Source: Nephrocerus scutellatus (Eukaryota; Arthropoda; Insecta; Diptera; Pipunculidae). From it: a stretch of DNA of 64,000 nt. The position numbers were made by a program, and so were the translations under genes. The stretch covers positions 23,713,777-23,777,776 of the forward strand of contig OX352761.1 of assembly GCA_947095585.1 (NCBI GenBank), given 5' to 3'. The notes beneath the pieces were generated by a model. That model did no database searches. It was not told the DNA's origin and was given only the letters and a program-made list of their open reading frames with translations. Of this stretch, positions 21,900 through 33,837 are shown piece after piece (position 1 is the stretch's first letter; every line of letters starts with the position of its first letter).

Positions 21900-24800
21900 A
21901 AAGGGCGATGTACAAAATATATTGTAGAATTCTAATTACCTACAAAAAGACTCTCCGAAGTGACGAAATTCCAGCCGAGGAAATCCTTAGCGACCAGCAG
22001 TATGTTTTTCTAAGGAAACGTTCTACCGGTGATCTTATGGCATATCTGACTGAAAAGTGGAACCAGTCTATATAAAAATTTGGTGAAAGTAAAGTTGTTG
22101 CACTCTTCCAAGTCATTTGAAAGAGTCTGGCATAAAGCTATTTTGTCGAAAATGGCTATGGAATTGATAAGACTCTGTTTATTTGGACTAGTTCCTACCT
22201 TTCTGACCGTTCAATTCAGGTCGTATTGGACGATTTCAAATCCAGCTCTCACCGTATAAGCACCGGTGTTTCTCAGGGCTCTGTCTTGTCTCCGACACTC
22301 TTTCTTATTTTCATTAATGATCTTCTATCCGCTACTTCTAATCCAATTCATTCTTTCGCTGACGACAGCACTCTTAGCTTTTCATACGAGTTCGCACCTT
22401 ATCCCTCTTCATCACAAGTGGAACTTGAAAAACAACGTATGTTAAGTACTCTCACCTTGACAGCATAACAAGGTGGGAACTAAAGAATAGAGTAGAATTT
22501 AACACTTCCAAAACGTAATTTAAGCGTAATTTAAGGCCCCAACCTTTCTCCATGAATGAATCCTGCATCAAAGAACTCGCAATTTTCGATATGTGCGTAA
22601 CAACAAGCTTCGTTTGAATGACCACATATTCGTAATCGCTAAGAATGCTGTTTCATATTTTGGTTTTCTAGAACGGTGCAAGATGTACTTCACTCCTTCA
22701 GACCTGGCTACTTTTTACAAGGCATATATTGGCCCTAAACTTGAGTACAACTGTATTGTCTGGGCAGGTGCTCATTTTATCTTCTGGACAGAATTCAGAA
22801 CCGCGCGATAAAACTTATTGGCGACGTAAATATCGCGAAAACAAGCGAATTGCTTGAGCATCGTAGGAATGCTTCCTGCTTGTCACTGTTTTATCGATTT
22901 TTCCATAAGCGGTGTTTAAAAGAAATATCCAGATGCATACCGAATGAATTGCCCGACTTTGTGTTTCGGCATTCGTATGATCTACAGTCATTCAAGACAC
23001 AGAGGGCGCCCTTCACTGTTTAGTTAAAAAGATAGAAGAGGCTTTTCGCTCCAATGAAATGGCTCTGTGTGCTTTCCTTGACATTAAGGGTTCGTTCGAT
23101 AACACTGGCTACGACTCAATAAAAAGAGCAATCAGTAGCAGAGGTATCGAGGGCTCGAACAACAAATGGATAAGGGCCATGCTGGAAAGTCGAGTCATTA
23201 CTTCCTCCTTAGGGGGAGTGTCAGTGTCGGTGACGCAGCTAATGGTTGCTCGCAAGGAGGCGTACTCTCACCCCTTCTATGGTCACTTGTCATAGACAAC
23301 CTTCTAGCCGATCTACATAGATCGGGCTACATCCCCATTGGTTATGCTCGCGATTTGGTGATCATAATTAGTGGTAAGTAGAGCACGACCATAACAAATG
23401 TGATGCAAGTGCGTTACTTCACATCTTAAAAAGGTGCAATAGAGAAGGGCTGTCCATCAATCCTTGCAAAACCGTTCTAGTACCTTTCACGAAACGTCCG
23501 ATTGTCTGAAATGGGACCTATCATCTTAAAGGGCACTCCATTACAGTATTCCAGTAAGGTTAAATATCTCGGAGTTATCCTTGATAAACGAAGACTGGAA
23601 TTCTCATATCAAGTCCGCCATTGAACGCGCCACTAGGGTCCTGTTGGCCTGTATACAGCAGAACTTGGGGTCTAAATCATAAAATGTTACATTGGATGTA
23701 CATCCATCATATAGTTGCCGAAAGTTCTTGAACGGACAACGGTAATTAATCTTCAGAAGCTACAAAGAATTGCCTGTATAGGTATAACGGGTGCCGTGCG
23801 CACCTGTCCTATGACTGCATTAGAAGCTGTTGTAGGGTTTTCACCCCTGCCAATCTTCTTTAGGAAGACGGCCGCTAGATGTGCTGTCAAGCTGCAACTA
23901 GAATATAGGTACACACACGTGACTACGTGGGACACCTGAGTATTCTTGATTCAATTGCTAAAAAAGAGACATGTTTTACACTATCTCGAATACCATGGCC
24001 AGGGAGTACTATTTCGGTAGGTTATTTGAGGTAAAAAATACTGGACAGAGCAATCTGGTCTAATGGTGCTCCACCACTTGACAATAGACGTTTGGTCTGG
24101 TACACAGACGGATCGAAGATGGATTCTTGAGTTGGCGCTGGGGTATTCGGACCCAAAACCAAAGTCTCAATACCAATAGGTAAGAGACCCCTTGTTTTCC
24201 AAGCGGAACTCCATGCCATTGAGGCGCTACGATTTATATCTTTTCATATAGCACATAGGCAGTACTGAGAGCGCTATCGTCCAGCATAATGGACTCTAAA
24301 TCAGTTAAATGCTGCTACGATGCACTGCAATTCCTGGCAGTGCTCAACAGGGTAAAACTCGGTTTGGTCCCCTAGTCACCAGGGTGTTGCAGGCAACGAA
24401 CATGCAGATGAACTAGTTAGGGCTTGTTCAGAATCTGCGATCTTAGGACCGGATACATACTGTGGTATTAGCTGGGCTACAACCACAGTGATTATTAATA
24501 AATGGGAAAGGAAACTTCGTCTGGCCCACTGGGATAATACCCCAGGTCTTAGACAGTCCAAACAGTTATTCAGGCCCTTTTTCTATAAAGAAATTCTTGA
24601 TCTTGACAGGGATAGCATCAGAAAGCCAGCGAATTTTCTCACAGGTCACTGTGGCTTGCGATATCACCAAAATTAAATCTGAGCTCAAACACGGATTGTA
24701 GGTTCTGCTTGGAGGATGACGAAACATCCGGGCACATTCTCTGTGACTATCCAGGTTTGATCTGGTTAAGGAGACATATTTTCCACAAGGCATTATATTA

Positions 24801-24925
24801 TGTTCATCGGACACATGTGCATAGACATCTCACCTTTTCCTCTCCTTAATTTCCGAACGCCCACGCTGTGCTAAGCATTATAAGGGTGCAAACCCCTTGA
24901 GCGTGTGTACATTATTAAAAAAATG
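21900..24925 (+). pseudogene. Jockey/CR1-like LINE, split by an inserted RNase H LINE
   Basis: The first part (21,900-22,995) gives RSTGDLMAYLTEKWNQS, the block STGVSQGSVLSPTLFLIFIN (22,258-22,320), FADDSTLSFSYE (the RT F/YADD box, near 22,357), LERCKMYFTPSDLATFYKAY and IGPKLEYNCIVWAGA (22,670-22,775), then the EHRRNASCLSLFYRFFHKRC block and DLQSFKTQ (near 22,985). The text breaks at AAGACACA. The missing 3' end resumes at about 24,810 with GACACATGTGCATAGACATC and ends GAGCGTGTGTAC followed by an A-rich tail (24,900-24,925), just like the copy at 62,635-62,755. Frameshifts occur throughout. Confidence 0.8.
22996..24808 (+). pseudogene. LINE with RT and RNase H, nested in a Jockey-like LINE
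   Basis: It starts inside the RT: AFLDIKGSFDNTGYDSIKRA (23,070), then CSQGGVLSPLLWSLVIDNLL (23,245-23,305) and GYARDLVIIISG, where the usual YADD has become YARD. It continues KMGPIILKGTPLQYSS (23,512), HIKSAIERATR (23,607), IACIGITGAVRTCPMTALEA and VVGFSPLPIFF (23,770-23,860). A decayed RNase H follows with VWSGTQTDRRW (a frameshifted remnant of the YTDGSK box, 24,090-24,125), and a C-terminal C-rich block near 24,700-24,760. Short GACACA words on each side (22,993 and 24,809) could be the target-site duplication. Several stops are present, and the 5' part is missing. Confidence 0.8.
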
Positions 24926-25084
24926 TCATCCAGTTTAATATACCTAACAGCTGGGCGACTTGTCTACTCCATATCTTATCAGCTGAGACTTGGTCTGCCT
25001 CACTGGCGTGTCTCAGAGCATAATTGTCTTTGCAGTGTCTATACACCAGCAGCTTGGATGGCATGGTTACACTCCATGAATCTG

Positions 25085-26045
25085 TTCAAGTGTTGAAGTT
25101 GCGAATTTGTTGGCTTTAAGCAACCGTGAACGAATTTCTGGCTAACTACGATTAACTCGAGATAGTTCAAAGATTACGCCATCTCCACCACCACGTTCGC
25201 GCTTCACCATCTTAAAGGAGGCCCAATGCTGGATTTTCTACTCACAGACGTGATCACCATGTACATTGTTTTGCTCTCATTTATGTGCAGCCTCATATTT
25301 CGTGTCGGCTGCATGATCTGGATAAAAGTAGCTTCTTGTTCAGCTTTTGAGTTTCTACCAATGATATCAATATCGTCCTCGTAATCCATTATCCTCTTGC
25401 CATGTTCCTGTTGCTGTTACATCAGAGTCTCGAATCCAGGACATTTTCTTATAAGCTACATAGTCGCATCAGTTTACTTGGGATGCACTTATGGCTATCA
25501 TGGCCCTATAAAGTTCTACTCTGACTCATAATAACAATAATATTCGGCGCAACAGACCGTTGCAGTCCAAGGCCTAGCTTCTCGCGACTATTTGTGTTGT
25601 GCATGTATATTTTTGCACACAAAAGGTAGGGACCTACATTTTTATGCCGTATCCGAACGGCGAATTGAGAAGCTTTTCCATGACAAGTTATTACTCTCGG
25701 ACGTTTATCAGACATTCGCGAGAGGTGGGACACCGTGACAAATACTTTTGGTCTTACTGTGCTATATTAGGCCTCTTTAAAATCTATAAAAAGATGGTGT
25801 AGTGAGTTTTTAAACTTTGTTAAATTTTTCATTACCTGCCGTAGGGTTAAAATTTGATCAGTCGGAATCATTTGGAACACTGGAATGGGCCAATTAAATC
25901 TTTACCGCATGGTTCATGGTCAAGCAAGCTTATACTCAGTACCCAACAACGTTATATGACGATAATTGCTACACGTTATTATATCTCCTTCTGTATCTAT
26001 GGGACGCAGTATGTTTCTTCTCCAGTTCCCAAAATATAGTCGCAT
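25085..26045 (-). pseudogene. RTE-clade LINE fragment split by a SINE
   Basis: Minus-strand blocks, from high to low coordinate, are GNWRRN-ILRP, DIITCSNYRHITLLGTEYK (near 25,930-26,000), LTLRQVMKNLTKFKNSLHHL with FIDFK (25,770-25,850), then after the SINE the YEDDIDIIGRN box (Glu for Ala, near 25,380) and MRLHINESKTMYM (near 25,270-25,320). The RTE text leaves off at 25,510 and resumes at 25,755 at exactly corresponding positions of the uninterrupted copy at 40,083-40,130. It is damaged by frameshifts. Confidence 0.85.
25515..25752 (-). mobile_element. tRNA-derived SINE copy 4 (head-truncated, nested in an RTE LINE)
   Basis: The tail AATAACAATAATATTCGG and the body (CGACAGACC-like, CTTCTCGCGACTATTTGTG, CAAGTTATTACTCTCGGACG) are present. 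The element stops after ACTTTTGGTCTTACTGTG, so the tRNA-like head with its promoter boxes is missing. Confidence 0.85.
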
Positions 26046-26397
26046 CTTAGTTCTACATACCAAATTTCATATAAATCGATACATGACATGAGAAATGACT
26101 TAGTTACAAGAATTCAAAAACGTATCACGAGAACGTGACCAATAATGTAACTCAAAATTTCTGACAACGCAGCTTATTTTAGCACTCGAAAGTGCATTCT
26201 TTAATAAGCGTGACTTACTTTGTAAAACAATTAATAAAAACCATTCTGTTTTGAATATTCCTATGCGTGATACCATTTAAGAATCTGTATTAATGTCGCA
26301 AGTTTTTCTGATAGTCGGTCAACTTTCTGTGGTACATTGTTTTTCCGCCAGAGCTACTTAAAAATCAATCAAAAAATTTTGGAATTCTGGGACACCC

Positions 26398-26507
26398 TGT
26401 ATGTGCAAAGTTTTAATAAAATTGGGCTTTAGGAAGTGGGTTAAAAATCGATCAGAATATTCCACCAGCCACCAGTCAGCAAATTTAATATAGAGATTTT
26501 AAAAAGG
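26398..26507 (+). repeat. 120-bp-unit element, right-end fragment
   Basis: AAATTGGGCTTTAGGAAGTG, then GGGTTAAAAATCGATCAGAA and TTAATATAGAGATTTTAAAA match the right end of the complete copies. No tandem unit remains. Confidence 0.75.
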
Positions 26508-28285
26508 GAATCTGCAATGCTAACACAATTTGTCAAAAAAGGAAAATTAACGGCGTAGCAGTGCCGGTCGAAATTCTTGATTCTATTAAGAGTCTTCGTA
26601 TTTAAGAAATTCAAATTCAAAGATCAGAAATGCACAAAAAAAAACCCAAAACCAAGTCACAATGAACAACTTTCATTGCGCGATAATTTCTATTAAATCT
26701 TAAGATACTTTTATCCTTTATATCTGAGTTTTCTACAGATTTATTCATACAATGTTAGGGAATCTAACTTTATAGCTGAAGCCATCTCAGCATGCTTTAA
26801 CATACGCACGCACACTCACATTAACCAAAACTTTTTTCATCAGCTTTTAATCTTATCTATGCATTACGATACGTTTAGATTAAAAGATTCTTTTATAATT
26901 CAACATTTTTTACCCATTCTGCTGGCATTCAATTATTTTTAAGATCTTTTTTGTTGTTTCTATGCCTCATCTATATTAACAAATTACTAAATAACGTCTA
27001 TCTTTCGAAATTGTATTTGCACTTCAAGCATTTAAAGTTAAGCATTTTGCAAAGTAGTTAAGAAAGCAAACAACAATATCTGTAATAAAACTTCACCCAC
27101 ACCTTTAGGAATGATCGTCTCCCCGCAATCGAATAAACAAATAGATGAAGCAGAACAGAACACATCACCCAGGATACACGGCACAGTATAAAATTACACA
27201 ATAAAATGGCATTTCTGCTTCCCTTCTCCTTCGGCGACGCTGCCTTGTCAAGTATTTAGCATGGAAGAAAATTCCCACGGTCGGTATCCCTTTGTTTTCT
27301 GCAAAATAAACGCCACAGCTCTAAAGCAGTGTATTTTTCAACATTCGCAGTTCACTACTACTCCGTACCACCCGCCCAGCGACTATTTTTCAAAATCGTA
27401 TATTCAAGGACTGACTTGTTGTGTTGTTAGTTTCATTTAAATGTGAAACATAAACTATACGAACACAATACAACTTCTTCATTGTTGTTACTTTTATTTG
27501 TCCATGTTTGAATGTTGTTCGTATCCTTTGCGACGACACTCTAGTCGCTCAGCTTATTTCAGTTGAGCTTTGTTTGCCTGATGCGGTACTCCCCCCATTG
27601 TCAGGATTAAATAAAACTCTGATTTTTCCCAAAGCTACACTATACTGATATAATAAACGACTAACTGTCGAGAATAATGAAAGGATGAAACAAAGTTATA
27701 GAGGGAAAACCTCAATAGACATTAATTATTGTGACATTGGTTAGTGGGACAAATCAGCACTCCATTTTTTGAAGGAAAAAAATGTGTATCTTGATCACAG
27801 CGAAGAAAACACCAATTTGTAATCGGGCTAATCCACTGAATCGTATCAGGTTTAGGTTTTCGTATCATTTAACTGTTACTCAGTGCCAATGAACATGTGA
27901 AGCAATGATTTTGGCACTTAATCCAACAGCAATTCAGATTGCGTGCAAATTGTTATCATTAGGACGGTCACTTTTTCAAATTGTGCAAGTGTGAGTTGAT
28001 ATCCAGAACACGAACTAGTATGGGTCACTTAGGTGACAAACGGTGATGATGACGCGATTATAGACAGTTATGTCCTAAGCCTCTCGCATCACAACTCATA
28101 TCTTATGCGTCCACGTCGCGTCACTGGTAACTCGGCCAAATCAAGTGAACGATCTCGGTAGCCAATCCGATTTGTATTAGCTTGGGTCGGCGCTAAATAA
28201 GAAGGGGATTTGCCTTGATCGGCGGCGCTTCATGTCGACCTAGATTGCGGTTGGCCAATCACCACTCAACTGAATTAATTGATTC
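26508..28285. other. Long stretch without recognisable gene
   Basis: AT-rich; includes a CAGTATAAAATTAC TATA-like word at 27,184 without a supported downstream frame. No repeat copy is recognised. Confidence 0.45.
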
Positions 28286-28309
28286 TTGAAACTAATATTT
28301 ACAAGCCTC

Positions 28310-29640
28310 GGATACATTTCGAATTTATCAACAATGACCTTTGACCCACGGAAAAGGACACGTTTTGGAACTTGGAACATTCGCACGCTCGTCAAGACAA
28401 CAACGCTCGCAAAGTTAACAAAAGAATTTCGTAAATACCATCTAGAGATTCTTGGTCTTAGTAAAGGTGAGAGTCTGAGTCTGAAGAAAAAGACACGTGT
28501 TACTTGCGTCTAAATAATTCATTAGATCAACTACGGAAGAGTGACATCCTTATTTTGATGGGTGACCTTAACGCAAAGGTTGACAGGGACAACAGTGATT
28601 GGGAACATGTCATTGGAAACCACGGCCTTGGTTTTATGAATGACAACGGTGAACGGAATTGCTGATCTATGTTCTGATCGCAACCTTGTCATTGAAGGCA
28701 CAATTTCCCCCCACAAAAACATCCACAAAGCCACCTGGACCTCTTCTGATCACATGTACAACAACCTGATTGATCACATCGCTATAAGCCGTAAGTGGCG
28801 ATCATCGTTGCTGGACGTTAGAACCCGAAGAGCAGTCTACAGCGACCACCACCTTGTGCTTGGCAGTGTCCGATTGAAACTCGCGGTCCACTTATCCACA
28901 TGAAGTCAAACAGCGAGTAAGGCCAGCTGTAGCAGCACTGAAAGATCCAGATGTGAAACTGCATTAGCGCGAAAGTATAGGGATTTGCACCGCCAAGTTG
29001 GCTGTTCAGCTAGGAACTACAAACGAGCATCGAAGCATCGGAACTACATACAAAGCGACATCGCAACACAATTACAGCAAGCCGCTGATAGTGGACAATA
29101 CAACACAGTCTACCAACTCGCTCGTAAGCTCGCCAACAAGAAACACCACATCAACTACCCTGTTAAGGCAATAGACGGCTCATGAATCCTTATGGAGGAA
29201 CAACAATTAGCCCGCTGAAAAGAACATTTTAAGAATGTTTTGAATTGTACTTCGTCAGGCACGTCCATCAACCCACATATGCACCCTAATAGGCTACTTA
29301 ACATCAGCGTCGCTACTCCTTCGTTGGATGACAATTCGTTCACTGCAATCAGGTAAAGCAGCAGGAAATTACAACATCTACGCAGAACTCCTTTAAGCCG
29401 AAGTCGAGTTAACTACGCGAACCTTGCATGCGATACATGAAGGTATCTGGGAATCTTAAACCATTCCATCGACGTTAAAAAAAGGCTTAATAGTCAAACT
29501 CCCCAGAATTTGCGCAATTGCGAAAACTGGAGAGGAATTACCCTGCTAAACACCATCAGATTGTAAATGAGCCTGCAAGAATACCTTAGAAAATCATTCA
29601 TTTTGCCAACATCCAGGACTTGTTCCTTACTTTTTATTCT
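28310..29640 (+). pseudogene. RTE-like LINE apurinic endonuclease domain, second subfamily
   Basis: It opens with RTRFGTWNIRTLVKTTTLAK (28,355-28,415), the WN-R start of LINE endonucleases, then LEILGLS. After a deletion comes the block ILMGDLNAKVDRDNSDWEHV (GDLNAK is an active-site motif, near 28,553-28,610), then KATWTSSDHMYNNLIDHIAI (28,730-28,790) and YSDHHLVLGSVRLKL (SDHH, near 28,838-28,885). Downstream are RNYIQSDIATQLQQAADSG-like linker sequence (29,035-29,100) and a degraded RT start with KAAGN (29,355) and NWRGITLLNT (29,525-29,560). Three or more frameshifts and stops occur. It differs clearly in sequence from the RTE copies at 4.6 and 39 kb. Confidence 0.8.
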
Positions 29641-29996
29641 GATAAAAACACCGTTAATGTATTATTGTCTCTAGGCTTAACCGACCATTGTGTGGTAACA
29701 GATCGTTGTTAAACCACTCAGTAATAGAAAGAATTTCCAAAAAAAAAAATCAACAGTATGGCAATGCGAGAGAGCAGAAAGGGACGGCTTTGCCAGTTTC
29801 TTTGACAATCTTTACAGGTCGCAATTGTTCTGTGATAAAAAGATGTATGCCGCCACCTATACGATCTCAAACATCATTCTTATTGGCATCAGCGACTTTA
29901 TCGCTTCGACTAAAGAAAAATTTATGGTGTGATTTGAGCTGCAAAGAGATCTCTAGGATAAGAACGTTGGAAGGTATAAAGTATAGTTATATAAAG
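29641..29996. other. No recognisable gene
   Basis: A 112-codon frame (29,688-30,026, +) crosses into the mariner terminal sequence and shows no known motif; I do not call it a gene. Confidence 0.4.
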
Positions 29997-30495
29997 GGTG
30001 ATCAATTTAGAGGTATCGGATTTTAAATTAAAATAAAACAACAAAAATTTAAATTGATTGGGCAATCTTTATTAGTTTTGTTTAGAACCATTCATGACAT
30101 TTATTTTTTTAAGATAATCCCTTTCAAATGTTGGCCGCAACTGCGCTGTTATTCGGCCATCCGTAAACACCAATTTTGAATGACTCGCTCGAGGACTTCG
30201 GTCAGTATCTCGCGAATAACTTGAGTAATGTTGGCTTCCACTTTATATACCCCCACAAAAAAAGTCAAAAGGTGTGATATCACATGATCTTGGAGGCCAA
30301 TCCACCGGTCCGAAACGAGAGATCAATTGCTCACCGAAATGAGGACGCAGTAAATCCATTGTGTCACAGGCTTTATGGGATGTTGGAACCAAATGTCGTA
30401 GAGATCACGGGTTTCAATTTCCGGTATCAAAAAGTCGTTTTTTCATGATGCGATAGCGTTCGCGATTCACTGTTACATTCTTTGAAGAAATATGG
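29995..30495 (-). pseudogene. mariner/Tc1-superfamily transposase 3' half (second family)
   Basis: The element end AAGGGTGATCAATTTAGAGG (29,995-30,014) is at the left. On the minus strand the translation has NRERYRIMKKR (30,430-30,470), then the block LRPHFGEQLISRFGPVDWPP (near 30,270-30,345) with RSCDITPFDFFCGGI, the third catalytic Asp region of the type SCDLTPLDFFLWG, then a C-terminal stretch with ITAQLRPTFERDYLKKIN-like sequence. The 5' half of the element (right side) is missing beyond 30,495. Broken by frameshifts. Confidence 0.8.
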
Positions 30496-30499
30496 GTCG

Positions 30500-30880
30500 A
30501 TGACTGTTAAAAAAAAAGTTTTGTCAATCTAAGATACACATCTGTTTAAAATTTGAAGAAAACTGGGTTAATTTAAAGAAAATTTATATGGGCACACCTC
30601 AAGTCTTAGGTCCCGATCACTCAAAAATTTTTACGAAAAGTTTTATCTATCGGATCGGATACATATGTATAAGATTTGAAGAAAACCGGGTCAACTTTTA
30701 AAAAATGTATATGGACACTTACCCCTCCCCTAAGTTTTAATAGAAAGTGTTTTCACATGTGTGCCAAATTTCAATAAAATCGGGCTTTGGGAAGTGGGTT
30801 ATAAATTGATCGCAAGATTCCAAGACAAACAAATCCACGGACACGCGAGTTACGAGTAATATAGAGAATTTAAAAAAAGT
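30500..30880 (+). repeat. 120-bp-unit element, left-truncated copy
   Basis: Two to three diverged units (AAGATACACATCTGTTTAAA at 30,529, CGGATACATATGTATAAG near 30,657) are followed by the right end with AATCGGGCTTTGGGAAGTGG and TAATATAGAGAATTTAAAAA (about 30,858-30,877). It begins right after the mariner fragment. Confidence 0.8.
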
Positions 30881-32165
30881 AAAGTTACTTCGGCACATCA
30901 TAAGACAAAAGTTTCGGGAAAAACTGAAAGTAAATTTGGTCCCATATATATATGGACATAGAAAAACACCTTTTCTTATATACCTGTGTCAGTACCATGG
31001 CCTTGTTAACGCAGACATAATAAAAATTATAGAAATGGCGTTGCCAACATTCCTGGAGAATATGACAGTGAAAGAAGGAGAATATCCTTCGCTTGTTTGG
31101 AAAAATATCGTAGACAAGGTAGGGTATGTAATCCCGTTTCCGAGGATAGCTTCTTAAAAGAAAAAACTATTATGACACATTTTTTTGTATTTACGGGATT
31201 TTGTATTTGCTGGCTTAAGTACTTACGGGAATATTCCATTTATCGGTATTTTGGCATGTGGGGTTTTGGGATGCGATTTATTAAGCCACTCCCGCGTAGA
31301 CACACTGGGGAGACTTAACTAGATGATACTGGCTTAAAAGTTAAAGGTTTGCGGGACGCTACGACTTTACCTCGGCTGTAGAGCGACTAAAACCGAGAAA
31401 GAAAAAAGGAGTTAATTCGCCAATCGATGTAGAAAATATCGAATTGATTATTAACACTCATTTATTTTTTAAATTATAAAAACAGTCTATGAATCGCGCA
31501 CGTGCTGTCAAATACAAAAATAAATCCGCTAAGACGTTACAAAATAAAACATAAATCCTTAATGGGACATTCAACGCGAACCAAATGTCAGCATTTTTAA
31601 ATTAACATTTACGAGTATTGTACGGGCGCCATCGTTCTCCATCTATCTCCTGTTTTTGTTTGGTTTTTTCCTCCCTGATTTCGTTATTGTCTCACATTAT
31701 TTTATATTTTCATCATTTATGTATTTCATGTGACATTCTATGCATATGACTAAAAGATAGGTAATGGAAGGGAAAAGAAATGTGCGTATGTATTTGGAAA
31801 ATGGTTATTTTTGGGCCCCTTGGTCGCTATACTGTAGTTCAACCGTTTTTTCCACCACCGCAAATTATTATCGAATATATCTTACTATCCCACATGACTC
31901 GATGATGTCGTTAGGTTATAAAAATCTTGCAAATTTATTGTTTTATTCGCAAACTATTACAATACAGTACTCGTGTGGTCAATAAAAATTTCCATATACT
32001 TCTGTAAAAGCGCGCCACATCAAACCGTCCTTACCTACCTCACCAACTGAAATAAGCATGAGAGTCAATGTGAAAAGCTTTTGTTTCAGTTGGAGCGAGT
32101 CAGTTTTTTGTGTGCAAGAGCAAGTGGACGATAAGAAATTGAGAATGCAGAGAAAAGTTTATCAT
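30881..32165. other. No recognisable gene
   Basis: Short frames only; the region 30,936-31,320 has two overlapping frames of about 73 codons with no known motif. Confidence 0.4.
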
Positions 32166-32167
32166 GC

Positions 32168-32738
32168 TTTTTTTTTTTTTTTTTTTTTTTTTAAATTCTC
32201 TATATTAACTTCACTTGCCCGTGTGTTTGTGGGTTTGTGGGCTTGTGGGTTTGTGGGCTTGTGGATTTGTGTGTCATGGATTCTTGCGATCAATTTTTAA
32301 CCAACTTCCTACAGCCCGATTTTATTGAAATTTGGCACACATGTATATCTCCCATGACAACACTTTCTATTAAAGTGGCCCCTCGGGCCACGGGGTCGGG
32401 GGGCTCCCATACAAATATTTTACAAAATTTACCCGATTTTCTTTAAATTTTGTACACATGTGTGTCTTCGATGGAAACACTTTTTGTAAAAATTTGGAGC
32501 GATCGGCCCCTTGGGGACCCCAATATACAATTTTTAAATATCGCTATATCGCATCAGATCACGGCAAAGTATGAGCTCTGTGCTTTGTGAGCAGCGCTGT
32601 TCGCTGCCGCTGCGGCATTTGGTGGATGATTTTGCCACAAAACGAGCACGCAGTGTGTGTGTGTGTGTGTATCCCCGATTAGAGAATTTACAAGAAAAAT
32701 TTTAATTTTTATGGGTTGTTTTTATTTATATTTAAACT
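32168..32738 (-). repeat. 120-bp-unit element, complete short copy
   Basis: In inverted orientation: a T run (32,167-32,192), TTAAATTCTCTATATTAACT, a GGGTTTGTGGGCTTGTGG minisatellite (32,222-32,275), CCCGATTTTATTGAAATTTG, about two core units, and the other end TTAGAGAATTTACAAG plus AAAATTTTAATTTTTATGGG (32,678-32,720). The internal sequence near 32,545-32,650 (ATCGCTATATCGCATCAG, GCTGTTCGCTGCCGCTGCGG) is not seen in other copies and looks inserted. A (TG)n run is at 32,652-32,671. Confidence 0.8.
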
Positions 32739-33600
32739 TATTGCCAAGGGAAAACTCCCTAAATGACTAGCGCCACGGCAATAAGGTGGGCTAAGCCCTT
32801 TATTAAAATTAAGAATTAAATTGGAGAATGTGATTTACAATATATCACATTTCTCACGTTTGTAGCCGGTTTCAATTTTATTTTCTCGGAATTCTCCCTG
32901 ATTCATTGAAAAAAGCAATACGGAAAAAACGTTCATGAAACTAAAACGAGTCCAAATGCTTTAATGAATGGATCATGGTCAAGGAAAACTACAAAAAACC
33001 TTGACCAAGAAAATATTACAAACAAAAAATAACATACGTGAGCCTTCAAAATTCTTGGAGCCTCTATTGAAAAATTCGGTCTTTCAGGAACTAGCTGACT
33101 TCTTTCTAGAATGCCCACAACTCGACAGTTAATTGTACCGGATTCGTTTGGAGTACCAGGCCTAACAAACGAAAAAGGCACGCACAACTATCGAGCCGAT
33201 AAGCTCCAACGCCAAACATTACATCAAGGATGAGCGAAAAATCTTGACTCAAATTGAGCTCTTGATGATTCTCTTGCGGTAACTTCCTCCAACTCAGGCC
33301 TTTCATGATGATTTGAAATTTGATCCTTTTTTTTTAAATTTTTATGATTTAAAAAGAAATAATTAAAAAATAAATAAATAAATGGTAAAGTCACCTAAGC
33401 ACTTGTGACCCTGTAAACAGGACGTTGTTAACTTTTCTTTGAGTTTCGCAGATAGTTTTCAAAAATTTTTGGTAAACAAGATTCCAATATTAGTAGGTAT
33501 AGATATTTATTGACAAAAAAAATTTAAAAAAACGCAGTCTACGAAAATTGAACTTGGAACCTTACGCCCCACAGTCCATCACATTGCCGCACTGACTACA
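32739..33600. other. No recognisable gene
   Basis: The minus-strand frame 32,933-33,187 (84 residues) reads in part NESGTINCRVVGILERSQLV. It is not recognised; it may be a scrap of an unidentified element. Confidence 0.35.
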
Positions 33601-33837
33601 TCAATCAACTCTGTAACAAACTCTTTGATTTTTGACTTTATATAAAATGAAAGTAACACTGACATACGAATGCAGAGTGATCAGTACGTTGTTTGGGCGA
33701 GAGATAGCATAAAAAATCAATAGACTTTAACTGTTCAGCTAGTTGCGTAATTCAGTTAGTATTTGACAGCCATAAAAAGTGCACAACTTCCGTGTTTTTA
33801 GGGAAATTTAGTATAGATATTAACTTAAGATTTTTAA

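Noticed and set aside
27184..27260. TATA-like word followed by a short ATG frame
   Set aside because: The frame is only about 18 codons and nothing else supports a promoter.
30936..31157. 73-codon frame near a TATATATA run
   Set aside because: No domain, no start context and no conserved partner in the window.
32933..33187. 84-codon minus-strand frame with NESGTINCRVVGILERS
   Set aside because: It looks protein-like for part of its length but matches no family I know; not enough to call.
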